A program made the position numbers and the translations under genes. Of a DNA stretch of 64,000 nt, positions 16,788 through 25,798 are shown in pieces. The first letter of the stretch is position 1; each line of letters opens with the position of its first letter. This stretch comes from an uncultured Flavobacteriales bacterium. GTDB lineage: Bacteria; Bacteroidota; Bacteroidia; Flavobacteriales_G; Salibacteraceae. The stretch lies in contig CAJXNO010000004.1 of NCBI GenBank assembly GCA_913057205.1, positions 1-64,000 on the forward strand, read 5' to 3'. The notes below the pieces were generated by a model. It saw only the letters and a program-made list of their open reading frames with translations, was not told the DNA's origin and did no database searches.

Positions 16788-17783
16788 ATGAATGCATTGG
16801 TTACCGGCGGGGCCGGATTCATCGGAGCGCATGTTACCAAGCATGCATTGGAACTAGGAATGAACGTGGTGGTCTTGGATGACCTCTCTGGAGGCTTCGA
16901 GGATAATGTAGACCCGAGGGCCACCTTTGTTCGCGGATCGATCGAAGACAATGCATTGGTGCAGCAGCTGTTCGAGCAGTATGACTTCGACTACGTTTAC
17001 CATTTGGCTGCCTATGCTGCAGAGGGTTTAAGCCACTTCATCCGGCGATTCAATTACAGCAACAACCTCCTAGGATCGATCAACCTGATCAATGCGGCCG
17101 TGAACCATAAGGTGAAGTGCTTTGTGTTCACCTCGTCGATAGCGGTTTATGGTGAGCAGGACCCTCCCATGGTGGAGCACATGCACCCACAGCCAGAAGA
17201 CCCGTATGGAGTGGCGAAGTACGCGGTGGAGATGGACTTGAAATGCGCCCATGAGATGTTTGGCTTGGACTACATCATTTTCCGGCCACATAACGTTTAT
17301 GGCGAGTATCAGAACATCGGCGACCGATACAGAAATGTGGTGGGCATTTTCATGAATCAACTCATGCAAGACAGGGAACTGACGGTATTTGGGGATGGAA
17401 AGCAAACCCGAGCCTTCAGCTATATCGATGACGTTGCACCGGTGATTGCGCGTTCAGTGAATGTACCTGAGGCTTACAACGAGGTCTTCAATATTGGAGC
17501 AGATCAGGAGTATTCGGTCAACACCTTAGCAGAGGCCGTCATGACTGCGATGCAAAGTGAAGGTAAGCTGCAGCACCTTCCTCCGCGGAATGAAGTGGAG
17601 CACGCTTATGCCGACCACAGCAAGGTGCGCCGGATCTTCGGTGAGCAGGATTATACCCCTTTAAATGAGGGGATCCAAAAAATGGCTGATTGGGCAAAGG
17701 CGCACGGCGCACGTGCAAGCTCTACGTTTGAGAACATCGAGATCGAAGAGAATTTACCGCCGAGCTGGCGCATCAATTCATAG
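16788..17783 (+). CDS. NAD-dependent sugar epimerase/dehydratase
   Basis: This 331-aa extended short-chain dehydrogenase has the glycine-rich motif TGGAGFIGAH (residues 6-15), DDLSGG, catalytic SS in FTSSIAVYG and YxxxK (YGVAK), and RPHNVYGEYQN in the substrate domain. These match UDP-glucose 4-epimerase-like enzymes. The chosen ATG follows a -7 promoter box; an upstream TTG in the same frame overlaps that box and is rejected. The GT4 gene starts 5 bp after the stop, so the pair is an operon for sugar-nucleotide supply and transfer. Confidence 0.88.
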   Translation: MNALVTGGAGFIGAHVTKHALELGMNVVVLDDLSGGFEDNVDPRATFVRGSIEDNALVQQLFEQYDFDYVYHLAAYAAEGLSHFIRRFNYSNNLLGSINLINAAVNHKVKCFVFTSSIAVYGEQDPPMVEHMHPQPEDPYGVAKYAVEMDLKCAHEMFGLDYIIFRPHNVYGEYQNIGDRYRNVVGIFMNQLMQDRELTVFGDGKQTRAFSYIDDVAPVIARSVNVPEAYNEVFNIGADQEYSVNTLAEAVMTAMQSEGKLQHLPPRNEVEHAYADHSKVRRIFGEQDYTPLNEGIQKMADWAKAHGARASSTFENIEIEENLPPSWRINS

Positions 17784-17788
17784 CCCGT

Positions 17789-18871
17789 ATGCGCATACTG
17801 TTCATTGCTCAACACCGTCCACAACGCTCCCCGTCTCAGCGCTTTCGCTTTGAACAGTACTTAGACCATTTCGCTTCGCAAGGAATTCATTACGATTTTT
17901 CTTACCTCATTGATGAGGAAGACGACAAGGTGTTCTATGCCAAGGGCAACCTCAGGAAGAAAGCAGCGATCGTCTTGAAGAGCTGGCAACGGCGCATGAA
18001 GGATGTGAAACGTGCCGATACCTATGACATCATCTTCGTTCAACGGGAGGCCTTCATGACCGGAACCACCTTCTTTGAGCGCTCCTTCGCCAACAGCAAG
18101 GCTAAGCTTGTGTTTGATTTTGACGACAGCATCTGGCTGCACAACGTTTCAGATGCGAATCGCTACTTGAATTTCTTGAAGAATCCGCAGAAGACCGCTT
18201 CGATCATCGCATTGGCCGATCATGTGATCGCCGGCAATGAATACCTGGCTGCTTTTGCGAAAGGTCGCAACCACAACGTATCGATTATACCTACAACCAT
18301 TGATACGGAAAGCTACGTGCCGGGTCAGCGCCAAAATGACCAAGGGCCTGTTACCATCGGTTGGAGTGGAAGCATCACCACGATTCAGCATTTTAACTTA
18401 GCGGAAGCTACCCTCAAACGTCTGAAGGCGAAGTACAAGGACCGCATCGCCATCAAGGTCATCGGTGATGCGAACTACCGTAATGAGGCGTTGGATGTAC
18501 AAGGCATTGGTTGGTCTGCGGCTACGGAACTCGATGACCTTCGGTCGATGGATATCGGCATCATGCCCCTTCCGGATGACGAGTGGGCTCAGGGTAAGTG
18601 CGGATTGAAAGGCTTGCAGTACATGGCATTGGGAATCCCCACGATCATGTCTCCCGTGGGGGTGAATAAACAGATCATTGAAGATGGAAGCAACGGCTTC
18701 CTTGCATCTGAAGAGGATACCTGGTTCGAGAAACTGAGTCTCCTGATTGATCACCCTGAACTAAGAACTCGCCTCGGAGAAGCAGGCAGAGCAACGGTTG
18801 AGGAGGCTTACAGCGTAAAGGCAAATGCAGATAAATACAGCTCCGTTTTTGAGGCGGTTTTGAGCGCCTGA
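17789..18871 (+). CDS. glycosyltransferase family 4-like protein
   Basis: This 360-aa GT-B fold enzyme has [15 protein letters not shown] (start of the donor-binding half, about residue 190) and [23 protein letters not shown] with the downstream EDGSNGFLA, the usual GT4 nucleotide-sugar signature. The N-terminal half begins with [20 protein letters not shown], where SQRFR is typical of a Bacteroidota surface-glycan subgroup. It is co-transcribed with the epimerase. Acceptor and sugar are unknown. Confidence 0.85.
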   Translation: MRILFIAQHRPQRSPSQRFRFEQYLDHFASQGIHYDFSYLIDEEDDKVFYAKGNLRKKAAIVLKSWQRRMKDVKRADTYDIIFVQREAFMTGTTFFERSFANSKAKLVFDFDDSIWLHNVSDANRYLNFLKNPQKTASIIALADHVIAGNEYLAAFAKGRNHNVSIIPTTIDTESYVPGQRQNDQGPVTIGWSGSITTIQHFNLAEATLKRLKAKYKDRIAIKVIGDANYRNEALDVQGIGWSAATELDDLRSMDIGIMPLPDDEWAQGKCGLKGLQYMALGIPTIMSPVGVNKQIIEDGSNGFLASEEDTWFEKLSLLIDHPELRTRLGEAGRATVEEAYSVKANADKYSSVFEAVLSA

Positions 18872-18887
18872 TTTCCACCTTGCACCT

Positions 18888-18895
18888 TACATTTG
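18888..18895 (+). promoter_or_regulatory. TAnnTTTG -7 box before gcvT
   Basis: TACATTTG lies 26 bp upstream of the ATG at 18922, within the motif CTTACATTTGCCGC. Almost the same string (CTTACCTTTGCCGC) precedes miaE at 61731, which supports a promoter role. Confidence 0.5.
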
Positions 18896-18921
18896 CCGCC
18901 GATCACAAACACATCCTTACC

Positions 18922-20010
18922 ATGAAAAAAACAGCCCTTTACGACAAGCATATAGCACTTGGTGCTAAGATGGTTCCATTCGCAGGATTTGAGATGCCTG
19001 TTCAATACTCCAACCTCGGTGAAGAGCATTTGAACGTGCGCGAGCATGTTGGTGTCTTTGATGTGTCGCACATGGGTGAATTCTTCCTATCAGGTGAAGG
19101 TGCCTTGGATTTGATCCAACGTGTTACCAGCAATGACGCCTCCAAATTGAGTCCTGGGAAAGTGCAGTATTCGTGCCTTCCAAATACGGATGGCGGTATC
19201 GTAGACGACCTGTTGGTTTATTGTTTGGGAGAGGATGAGTTCATGTTGGTCGTGAACGCATCTAATATCGAAAAGGATTGGAACTGGATCCAGCAATTCA
19301 ATGCGGATGGTGTAAAGATGGAAGACCGCAGTGACGATTACGCCTTGCTTGCGATCCAAGGTCCAAAGGCAACGGCGGCCATACAGTCATTGACCGATCT
19401 CAACATTGGTGAGATGCCTTACTACACCGTACAAGTTGGAAGCTTTGCCGGAAAGACTGATGTGATTGTTGCTACTACTGGTTACACAGGGTCCGGAGGG
19501 TATGAAATCTATGTGAAGAATGAAGACGCAGCAGATGTTTGGGATGCGGTGTTCGAAGCAGGCAAGGAGCAGAACATCATGCCAGCAGGCTTAGGTGCCC
19601 GCGATACCCTTCGCATGGAAATGGGCTTCTGCCTCTATGGTAATGATATCGATGATACCACCTCACCCCTCGAGGCGGGCTTGGGCTGGATTACCAAATT
19701 TACCAAGGACTTCACGAATAGCGAGGCACTCAAGGCCCAAAAAGAGGTGGGTGTCGGACGCAAGCTTGTAGGTTTTGAGATGCAGGCGAAAGGACCTATC
19801 CCACGCCATGGGTATGAGATTCAATCTCAGGCAGGTGAAGTGATCGGTAAGGTAACGAGTGGAACCATGTCTCCTTCGTTGTCAAAAGCCATCGCTATGG
19901 GATATGTTGATCGTCCACACTTTACAGAGGGCACAGAGGTCAACATCATGATCAGAAACAAGGTGATGCCAGCGCGCGTCGTGAAGTTTCCATTTCTGAA
20001 GAAAGACTAG
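18922..20010 (+). CDS. gcvT: glycine cleavage system T protein (aminomethyltransferase)
   Basis: This 362-aa enzyme moves the methylene group from aminomethylated H protein to tetrahydrofolate, releasing ammonia. Family landmarks are [35 protein letters not shown], the Asp-containing [26 protein letters not shown] and [18 protein letters not shown]. The ATG at 18922 is the family start; an upstream in-frame ATG at 18880 lies before the promoter box. No other glycine-cleavage genes are next to it, which is usual in Bacteroidota. Confidence 0.95.
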   Translation: MKKTALYDKHIALGAKMVPFAGFEMPVQYSNLGEEHLNVREHVGVFDVSHMGEFFLSGEGALDLIQRVTSNDASKLSPGKVQYSCLPNTDGGIVDDLLVYCLGEDEFMLVVNASNIEKDWNWIQQFNADGVKMEDRSDDYALLAIQGPKATAAIQSLTDLNIGEMPYYTVQVGSFAGKTDVIVATTGYTGSGGYEIYVKNEDAADVWDAVFEAGKEQNIMPAGLGARDTLRMEMGFCLYGNDIDDTTSPLEAGLGWITKFTKDFTNSEALKAQKEVGVGRKLVGFEMQAKGPIPRHGYEIQSQAGEVIGKVTSGTMSPSLSKAIAMGYVDRPHFTEGTEVNIMIRNKVMPARVVKFPFLKKD

Positions 20011-20045
20011 TTTCTTTTTTCTGACGCGTTGTGTATTTTCGATAC

Positions 20046-20990
20046 ATGCGCGTATTGGGGATACTCTGCATATTGCTTTTAGTGCCGTATTCTGTTTCAT
20101 CTTGGGGCTTCTATGGCCACAGGAAGATCAACCGACTGGCGGTGTTTACCCTTCCAAGTGAGTTGATGGGCTTCTACAAGGAGCACGTCGAATTCATTAC
20201 AGAACATGCTGTTGATCCAGATAAACGGAGGTATGTCCTCGAAGATGAAGCGCCACGGCATTACATCGACATTGACCATTATGGGGACACGCCGTTTGAA
20301 GCGGTTCCCTGGTCATGGTGGGATGCCGTAGAGAAATACACGGAAGATACCTTGATGCAATACGGCATTGTGCCTTGGCATTGCTACCGTACTTACAGAA
20401 GCTTAGTAAATGCGTTTACGGATGGTAACTGGACCTATGCCCTGAAGCTCTCTGCAGACCTTGGTCACTACGTAGCCGATGCGCATGTGCCTTTGCATAC
20501 TACTGAGAACTATAATGGTCAACTCACAGGCCAACATGGCATCCATGCCTTCTGGGAATCAAGGCTGCCGGAATTGTTTGCCGAAGAATACGACTACTTT
20601 GTAGGTGGAGCAGTCTACCTGCCCAATCCCTTGGATGCCATTTGGGATGCCATTGAAGCGAGCCATGCAGCGGTGGATAGTGTGCTGAGGTTTGAAGCCG
20701 AACTCACCAGCAGTTTTCCATCCGATAATAAATACGCCTTTGAACAGCGTGGATCGCAAACCGTAAAGACCTATGCCGCTGATTTTTCAATGGCCTATCA
20801 TCAAAAGCTCAATGGCATGGTAGAGCGACGCATGCGTAAAGCGATCTTGATGGTAGGATCGCTTTGGTACAGTGCGTGGCTAGAAGCCGGAAAACCCGAT
20901 TGGAGGCTAGAAGAGCCTTTGTTGATAGATACCATTTCGAAGGTTACCGAAGGTGCTGTCTTTCAGCCACAACGATCGCATGATCACTAG
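20046..20990 (+). CDS. exported S1/P1-nuclease or phospholipase-C-like zinc enzyme
   Basis: This 314-aa product has a signal peptide that ends directly before Trp20 (SVSS-WGFYGHRK). S1/P1 nucleases and zinc phospholipase C use the amino group of the mature N-terminal Trp as a zinc ligand. Further ligands fit HYIDIDHYGD, DLGHYVADAHVPLHTT (HxxxDxH) and HGIHAFWE. It is therefore a trinuclear zinc phosphoesterase acting in the periplasm or outside, on nucleic acid or phospholipid. The start at 20046 is preferred over an upstream GTG. It converges with the WD40 gene with a 4-bp overlap. Confidence 0.85.
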   Translation: MRVLGILCILLLVPYSVSSWGFYGHRKINRLAVFTLPSELMGFYKEHVEFITEHAVDPDKRRYVLEDEAPRHYIDIDHYGDTPFEAVPWSWWDAVEKYTEDTLMQYGIVPWHCYRTYRSLVNAFTDGNWTYALKLSADLGHYVADAHVPLHTTENYNGQLTGQHGIHAFWESRLPELFAEEYDYFVGGAVYLPNPLDAIWDAIEASHAAVDSVLRFEAELTSSFPSDNKYAFEQRGSQTVKTYAADFSMAYHQKLNGMVERRMRKAILMVGSLWYSAWLEAGKPDWRLEEPLLIDTISKVTEGAVFQPQRSHDH

Positions 20991-21889
20991 GCCTCGATCC
21001 GCCATGCACAGATGCTTCGGTCGTCGCTGCATGAATACAGGGTGTCGCTTGAAGCTTGGTAAAAAAGTCCATTCACCGAATTGATGTGGCCCTTCGCTGA
21101 GATCCGATCCAGACGTAAGGGTTTCTGTTCGAGGCTCATATCCCAGAGCTTTACCGTTTTATCCCTACTCGCTGTGGCAATCCATTCGTGTTCGGGATGT
21201 ACGATGATGTCGTAGATCGCAAAGTTGTGTGCAGGGATCGCCTTTTCTAAAGTGCACCCATCCGCCAGATTCCAACGTTTCAAGTGGGCGTCTTTGCCTC
21301 CACTGATCAACTGATCATCCCCGATAAAAGCCAAGGAATTACATGACTCATCGTGCGCTAGTTCATCGAAGATCAACTTGTGCTGCTGCGTTTCCATGAT
21401 CGTTAGCCTACCATCTCCCAAGGCAAATACAACCAGTTGTCCGTTGGGCGATAGGGCAATACGTCGTACTTTTTGATGGGTCATGGGTAGGTGCCAAAGC
21501 AGGCTCCAATCCTTGGTATTCCATACACTTACGCTGCCATCCGCGCAACCGGCATAAAGCTGATCGTTATTGGGGTTGTAAACCAGATGGAAGATGCCTT
21601 TGTCATGAAACTTGAGGTGCCGAAGCTCTTTCCGCTGCTGGGTGTCGATCACATACATGCTGCCGTTTGCACACCCAACAACAAGTCTGTGGCCGGGAAG
21701 GTGCATCATGCTGTAGATGGTGCTATCAACACGAATCGCAAAAGCACTGGGTTCTTCCTGCCCAAGTTCCCACTCTGCCACCACACGATCGGCTCCGGCA
21801 GAGAAGATGGTTCGTTCAGACCTCCCAGCGGCAAGCGCGTACAATGCTGCGCTGTGGGCTTTCCAGTGTTGCAGTCGCTCAGCCCTCAT
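20987..21889 (-). CDS. WD40-repeat protein
   Basis: This 300-aa protein is built of about seven WD40 repeats. Clear ones are HSAALYALAAGRSERTIFSAGADRVVAEWEL, DQLYAGCADGSVSVWNT, DQLISGGKDAHLKRWNL and HEWIATASRDKTVKLWDM, with GH and WD dipeptides in place. It has no signal peptide, so it is a cytoplasmic single-propeller scaffold. Its partner is unknown. The pterin dehydratase gene is 5 bp upstream on the same strand. Confidence 0.88.
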   Translation of the reverse strand: MRAERLQHWKAHSAALYALAAGRSERTIFSAGADRVVAEWELGQEEPSAFAIRVDSTIYSMMHLPGHRLVVGCANGSMYVIDTQQRKELRHLKFHDKGIFHLVYNPNNDQLYAGCADGSVSVWNTKDWSLLWHLPMTHQKVRRIALSPNGQLVVFALGDGRLTIMETQQHKLIFDELAHDESCNSLAFIGDDQLISGGKDAHLKRWNLADGCTLEKAIPAHNFAIYDIIVHPEHEWIATASRDKTVKLWDMSLEQKPLRLDRISAKGHINSVNGLFYQASSDTLYSCSDDRSICAWRIEA

Positions 21890-21894
21890 GAGAA

Positions 21895-22146
21895 CTAGTC
21901 TAGAACAGCATCAATGGCCTCAGCCATCTTTCGGTCTTTATCGGTAACGGTATCTCCGGCATCGTGGGTGCTCAAAAGAATGGTTACTCGATTGTAAACA
22001 TTGGTCCAATTGGGATGGTGCTGATGCTCTTCGGCGATCTCCGCTACGTCATTCATGAATCTCCAGGCCTCTTTGAAGTCTGAAAATTCAAAGGTCCGCA
22101 TCAATGCGGTCTTTCCTTCACCAATTGATTCTTCCGTCCAGCTCAT
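21895..22146 (-). CDS. phhB: 4a-hydroxytetrahydrobiopterin dehydratase
   Basis: This 83-aa protein has the pterin carbinolamine dehydratase signature EHQHHPNWTNVYNRVTI followed by STHDAGDTVTDKD. The catalytic histidines (HHP and THD) are present. It dehydrates 4a-carbinolamine during recycling of the pterin cofactor for aromatic amino acid hydroxylases. It is slightly shorter than the usual 95-110 residues. It sits 5 bp from the WD40 gene. Confidence 0.9.
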   Translation of the reverse strand: MSWTEESIGEGKTALMRTFEFSDFKEAWRFMNDVAEIAEEHQHHPNWTNVYNRVTILLSTHDAGDTVTDKDRKMAEAIDAVLD

Positions 22147-22209
22147 AGTGCATAATTTGCTTCAAAGCTAAGGAATGGAGCGTGAAAGAGAGGGTTGGAA
22201 GTAGCTAAT

Positions 22210-22560
22210 CTAAGGAGCGACTTTTTGGATGGGCTTGCGCTCATCAATGCTACCGTCTTCGCTTTGTAAATGAAGCACGTAGCTGCCTTGGCTTAACAAG
22301 CGCATATTGATCGTATGCACACCGGGGTGGGTGATTTTATCCTTCAAAATCACTTTGCCGTTGGTGTCTTCAAGACTCAATGTCATCATCTGGAATTGAT
22401 CATCTGCGATGCGAATGTTAACAACAGAAGAAATAGGATTGGGATAGGCCGACAAGAAAATCTCCTTTTTCTCCTCTTTTTCGTCCTCCAAATAAGTTGG
22501 AAGAGAGTGAGCCTGAAACGCAACTAATGCGAGAGCTGTAATAATTGAAAGCTTTTTCAT
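22210..22560 (-). CDS. very short T9SS sorting-domain protein
   Basis: This 116-aa product starts at 22560 (MKKLSII); a longer frame exists but lacks a signal peptide at its beginning. After the signal peptide (cut near AHS-LPTY) comes an acidic linker DEKEEKKE, then a complete type A sorting domain: YPNPISSVVNIRI, LSLEDTNGKVILKD, INMRLLSQGSYVLHL. There is no passenger domain. Such proteins could be free T9SS substrates or remnants of larger genes. Confidence 0.75.
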   Translation of the reverse strand: MKKLSIITALALVAFQAHSLPTYLEDEKEEKKEIFLSAYPNPISSVVNIRIADDQFQMMTLSLEDTNGKVILKDKITHPGVHTINMRLLSQGSYVLHLQSEDGSIDERKPIQKVAP

Positions 22561-22729
22561 TTTGTACATGTCAAGAATACTATTCAGGTGCGAGTTCACA
22601 AAAGTTGTGGCTCGTATTTGATGAACAACTTTCGATTCCTTAGTGCATGACCAATCTCATGCGCTCACATGTTCACCGTTTGGTCATTTTGGTGGTGTAT
22701 TCACGAATACCATCCCGTCAATCAAGACG

Positions 22730-23632
22730 ATGGAAAACCGTGAAAACCTACTCAATACCATTTGGGAGTACCAAATGGCTCATGGACATCTAGACCAGCA
22801 CTTCTTCGAAGAGGCTTCCAAACGATTTGGGATCTCAGAAGTGGAGATTGAAGGTGTTGCGTCATTCTACCACTTCTTTCACCAAAAGCCTCAAGGAAAG
22901 CATGTGATCTACGTGAACAACAGCATCGTTTCGGAGATCAAGGGCTATGACCGCATCATAGAAGCATTTGAAAGGGAAACCGGAGCACGTCTCGGTTCTA
23001 CCGATCCAACAGGCACCTTCAGCCTGTATTCTACTTCATGTATTGGTCTCAGTGACCATGAACCTGCGGCATTGATCGACTTTCATCCATTCACCCATTT
23101 GACAGGGATGAAGGTCAAAAAGATCGTGCAGGAAATAAAAGCGGGCAGTACGTCGGCCGATTTAGCAGATGAGGTTCCTTCCAATCAACGATTACGACCA
23201 GCTTCCGACAAAGCGATTTTTTTCCGTGAGCATGTTCCTGGAAAGAGCCTTTCGCGCCTCTTTGATGTTACCCCAGACGCCTTCATTGGCATGCTCAAGG
23301 AATTTCGAAAGAAGTGCAAAGTGCTCGTTTCCGCAGGTGAATGCGCCATCTGGGGTGGTGTGCCCGCCATGCGCAATACCGTTCCCTTGGAGGAATGCTT
23401 GGAGGAAGCCTACCTGAACAGCGTAACCACGGATGAAGGAGAGGACAAGGTGCCTTACCAAGAAGACCTTCCCAAACTATTGGACAAGGTGTACGGAAAC
23501 CACGAATTGGTGAAGATCGATCACCATATTCCCGGGTGCCCGCCCTCTGCAGACGTCATCTGGAAATCGGTGGCGAACATCCTTTGGGATGAAGATCAGC
23601 CCCTGTTGTGCGACGAAGTAAAGTTTGACTGA
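22730..23632 (+). CDS. hoxF'-'hoxY in-frame fusion from a deleted hydrogenase operon
   Basis: This is a continuous 300-aa frame. Residues 1 to about 190 match the N-terminal NuoE-like part of HoxF (ASFYHFF, ERETGARLGSTDPTG, CIGLSDHEPAALID, FFREHVPGKSL) and stop just before the place where HoxF has its GRGGAGF FMN-binding loop. From about residue 191 the sequence is the second half of HoxY, the small hydrogenase subunit (SAGECAIWGGVPAMRN, HHIPGCPPSAD). Missing are the FMN, NADH and iron-sulphur parts of HoxF, the whole of HoxU, and the first half of HoxY with two proximal-cluster cysteines. The junction lies near 23295-23310. A functional diaphorase is impossible. hoxH starts 1 nt after the stop. 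Confidence 0.85.
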   Translation: MENRENLLNTIWEYQMAHGHLDQHFFEEASKRFGISEVEIEGVASFYHFFHQKPQGKHVIYVNNSIVSEIKGYDRIIEAFERETGARLGSTDPTGTFSLYSTSCIGLSDHEPAALIDFHPFTHLTGMKVKKIVQEIKAGSTSADLADEVPSNQRLRPASDKAIFFREHVPGKSLSRLFDVTPDAFIGMLKEFRKKCKVLVSAGECAIWGGVPAMRNTVPLEECLEEAYLNSVTTDEGEDKVPYQEDLPKLLDKVYGNHELVKIDHHIPGCPPSADVIWKSVANILWDEDQPLLCDEVKFD

Positions 23633-23633
23633 T

Positions 23634-25085
23634 ATGAAGAAAGTAGTGATCGAACCGGTAACGCGGGTAGAGGGACATGGAAAGGTGACCATTCATCTGA
23701 ATGATGAGGGGCAGGTAGACGATGCCTTTTTTCATATCGTGGAATTCCGTGGCTTTGATCGTTTCATTCAGGGTCATCCGTATTGGGAAGCCGACACACT
23801 TGTGCAACGGTTGTGCGGTATATGTCCGGTAAGCCATCACCTGGCGGCATCAAAGGCCATCGATCAACTCGTTGGAATTGACCCGGGAGATTTGAGTCCT
23901 ACCGCTGAAAAGCTCAGGCGATTACTTCATTATGCGCAGATGTTTCAATCGCATGCCCTGCACTTCTTCTACTTGGCGGCACCTGACCTCTTGTTTGGGC
24001 TGGATGCACCCGCAGAGCAACGAAACGTGGTGGGTGTAGCAACGGCCGACCGCGAAACGGCGCGGAAAGGAATCTTGATGCGAATATTTGGACAAGAGGT
24101 CATTCAGGCCATTGCAGGAAGAAAGATCCATGGTGTTGCAGCAGTTCCAGGTGGCGTACATAAGACCTTTCACCCCCATGAACGCGATCGCTTTTTGAAA
24201 GGAAGCGATGACCTGCCGAACATCGACACGATGATCGAATGGTCGAAGGAGATGGTAGACTACATCAAAGACTACCATGAGAAGAACCATGATTGGTTAG
24301 ACAGCTTTGCCTACTACCCATCTGGTCATATGGGGCTGGTGACCGATGAGGGTGCATTGGAACTCTATGATGGAAAGCTTCGTGCAGTAGACGCTGAGGG
24401 CAAGATCACCTTGCCCGACATCGAGAACGATCGCTATGCGGATTACTTCCGTGAGGGTGTGGAGAAATGGATCTACATGAAGTTCCCCTACATTAAATCT
24501 CTAGGCAGGGATAAAGGTTGGAACCGCGTAGGTCCGCTAGCTCGATTGAACGTAGCAGACAAGATCACCACTCCTTTGGCTCAGAAGGAGTTTGAGGTGT
24601 TCAAGATGCTCACAGAAGGAAAACCGAACAATGCCACGATGCACAGCCATTGGGCACGCTTGATCGAAGTACTGCATTGTGCAGAGCTCATGAAAGAGTT
24701 ATTAGACGATGAAACCATCTTAGGCAATGACCTGATTCGAAAAGGTACGCCAAGAAACGAGGGTATAGGTATCATAGAGGCCCCAAGAGGTACGCTTACC
24801 CACCATTATCAAGTGGATGATAACGGAAAGATTGAGAAGTGTAACCTCATCGTCTCTACCACGCACAACAATGAACCCATGAACCGGGCAGTACGTTGGG
24901 TGGCCAATAAGATATTCGAAGAGAACCAAACCATCACGGAGCCGATGCTCAACCAGATCGAGGTAGCCATCAGGGCGTATGATCCTTGTTTGAGTTGTGC
25001 CACCCACGCAATGGGACAAATGCCCTTGCACGTGGAACTATATGACAGCAGTAACCAATTGATCGATGAGCGTTTCAAACACTAA
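23634..25085 (+). CDS. hoxH: [NiFe] hydrogenase large subunit HoxH (group 3d)
   Basis: This 483-aa protein has the full large-subunit length. The N-terminal nickel motif RLCGICPVSHH and the C-terminal DPCLSCATHAMGQMPL are intact, so all four cysteine ligands of the NiFe site are present. The tail after ATH fits the peptide that an endopeptidase removes during maturation. The group 3d (soluble, NAD-linked, HoxFUYH) assignment follows from the neighbouring hoxF and hoxY pieces. The ATG at 23634 is 1 nt after the stop of the fusion gene. Without an intact HoxY, HoxU and HoxW, an active enzyme cannot be expected from this locus alone. Confidence 0.92.
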   Translation: MKKVVIEPVTRVEGHGKVTIHLNDEGQVDDAFFHIVEFRGFDRFIQGHPYWEADTLVQRLCGICPVSHHLAASKAIDQLVGIDPGDLSPTAEKLRRLLHYAQMFQSHALHFFYLAAPDLLFGLDAPAEQRNVVGVATADRETARKGILMRIFGQEVIQAIAGRKIHGVAAVPGGVHKTFHPHERDRFLKGSDDLPNIDTMIEWSKEMVDYIKDYHEKNHDWLDSFAYYPSGHMGLVTDEGALELYDGKLRAVDAEGKITLPDIENDRYADYFREGVEKWIYMKFPYIKSLGRDKGWNRVGPLARLNVADKITTPLAQKEFEVFKMLTEGKPNNATMHSHWARLIEVLHCAELMKELLDDETILGNDLIRKGTPRNEGIGIIEAPRGTLTHHYQVDDNGKIEKCNLIVSTTHNNEPMNRAVRWVANKIFEENQTITEPMLNQIEVAIRAYDPCLSCATHAMGQMPLHVELYDSSNQLIDERFKH

Positions 25086-25513
25086 GAATCGCCTCTTGTT
25101 GGCCATTGGAAACAGTGCGCGGCAAGACGATGGACTGGGCTGGGTCTTCGCGGAGCGCTTGGAGAAGGAAGGAGGTTTTGACGGTGAAATCCAATTTCGA
25201 TACCAACTACAGGTAGAAGATGCGGAGTTGATATCTTCCTATGATGAAGTGTATTTTGTGGATGCTTCAAAGGAAGGTAACGAGCAAGGCTATATCATAC
25301 GAACATGCGAAGCAGCCTTGGATACCAGTTTCTCCTCCCATGCCGTTTCACCTAACACGATCCTTTACTTGTGCAATGACCTTTATAACCGACATCCTTT
25401 AGGTCGTCATAGAAGGGGAGGAGTGGGGCCTGGAGATCGGCTTGAGTGCAAGCGCTACGAAGAACTTGAAAAGAGCGCTTGAAGCATTTTCGGAAGCGTT
25501 CGTTCACGTCTAA
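25066..25513 (+). pseudogene. hoxW: hydrogenase maturation protease hoxW, frameshifted
   Basis: The frame opens with LLLAIGNSARQDDGLGWVF and continues with YQLQVEDAELI and FSSHAVSPNTILYLCNDLYNR, typical of HoxW, the endopeptidase that trims HoxH. Near 25402 the frame is lost: one G too many in TTAGGTCG leads to a basic nonsense tail ending at 25482. In the next frame the true C terminus is readable from 25403 to the TAA at 25511-25513 (VVIEGEEWGLEIGLSASATK then NLKRALEAFSEAFVHV). The gene overlaps the hoxH end by 20 bp as in intact operons. Confidence 0.85.
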
Positions 25514-25520
25514 AAATGCA

Positions 25521-25548
25521 ACAGTCTCAGCGGTATCACTGAGACTGT
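25521..25548 (+). terminator. hairpin after the hydrogenase operon
   Basis: A perfect 10-bp stem (ACAGTCTCAG at 25521-25530 with CTGAGACTGT at 25539-25548) has an 8-nt loop and begins 8 bp after the readable hoxW stop. The T tract on the + side is poor, but on the minus strand it is followed by TTTTT, so it may act in either direction. Confidence 0.55.
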
Positions 25549-25560
25549 CGTGTATATAGA

Positions 25561-25579
25561 CATGCTAATCCGTAGCATG
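25561..25579 (-). other. small hairpin at the end of a putative short gene
   Basis: CATGCTA and TAGCATG form a 7-bp stem with a 5-nt loop. It lies 10 bp beyond the stop of the possible minus-strand small ORF at 25589-25729. Confidence 0.3.
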
Positions 25580-25588
25580 AGGATTGTA

Positions 25589-25729
25589 TCATTGGTGCGT
25601 GCGAAGCGCTGGTGGCTTTTTCACCTCCGGTGATGCTTGTTCCGGATCCATGGCTTGTCTACCTAGTACAAGCTGGATCAGTTCACCGATGTGTCGCGTT
25701 GGTAGTATGTTCTTTTTTACTTGGTTCAT
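25589..25729 (-). CDS. possible small protein of 46 residues
   Basis: An ATG-started frame (MNQVKKNILPTRHIGELIQL and onward to ALRTHQ) lies in the gap between hoxW and the next lipoprotein gene. It has two possible helices and no recognisable family. It is the only open frame of reasonable composition in the gap and is listed tentatively. Confidence 0.25.
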   Translation of the reverse strand: MNQVKKNILPTRHIGELIQLVLGRQAMDPEQASPEVKKPPALRTHQ

Positions 25730-25743
25730 GGTGTCTCAAATAA

Positions 25744-25772
25744 GCCCGCCAGTCATCCGCCGACCGGCGGGC
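25744..25772. repeat. GC-rich hairpin in intergenic gap
   Basis: GCCCGCC (25744-25750) and GGCGGGC (25766-25772) form a 7-bp stem. The core resembles the GTCCGCC...GGCGGAC hairpins at 51075-51091 and 51140-51156, so this may be a dispersed short palindromic repeat of the genome. Confidence 0.4.
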
Positions 25773-25798
25773 ATCCTCCATCCGCTAGCGATCCGCTG

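Noticed and set aside
22643-22729. 29-residue N-terminal extension of the hoxFY fusion
   Set aside because: It has no similarity to HoxF, while the ATG at 22730 gives the normal HoxF-like beginning.
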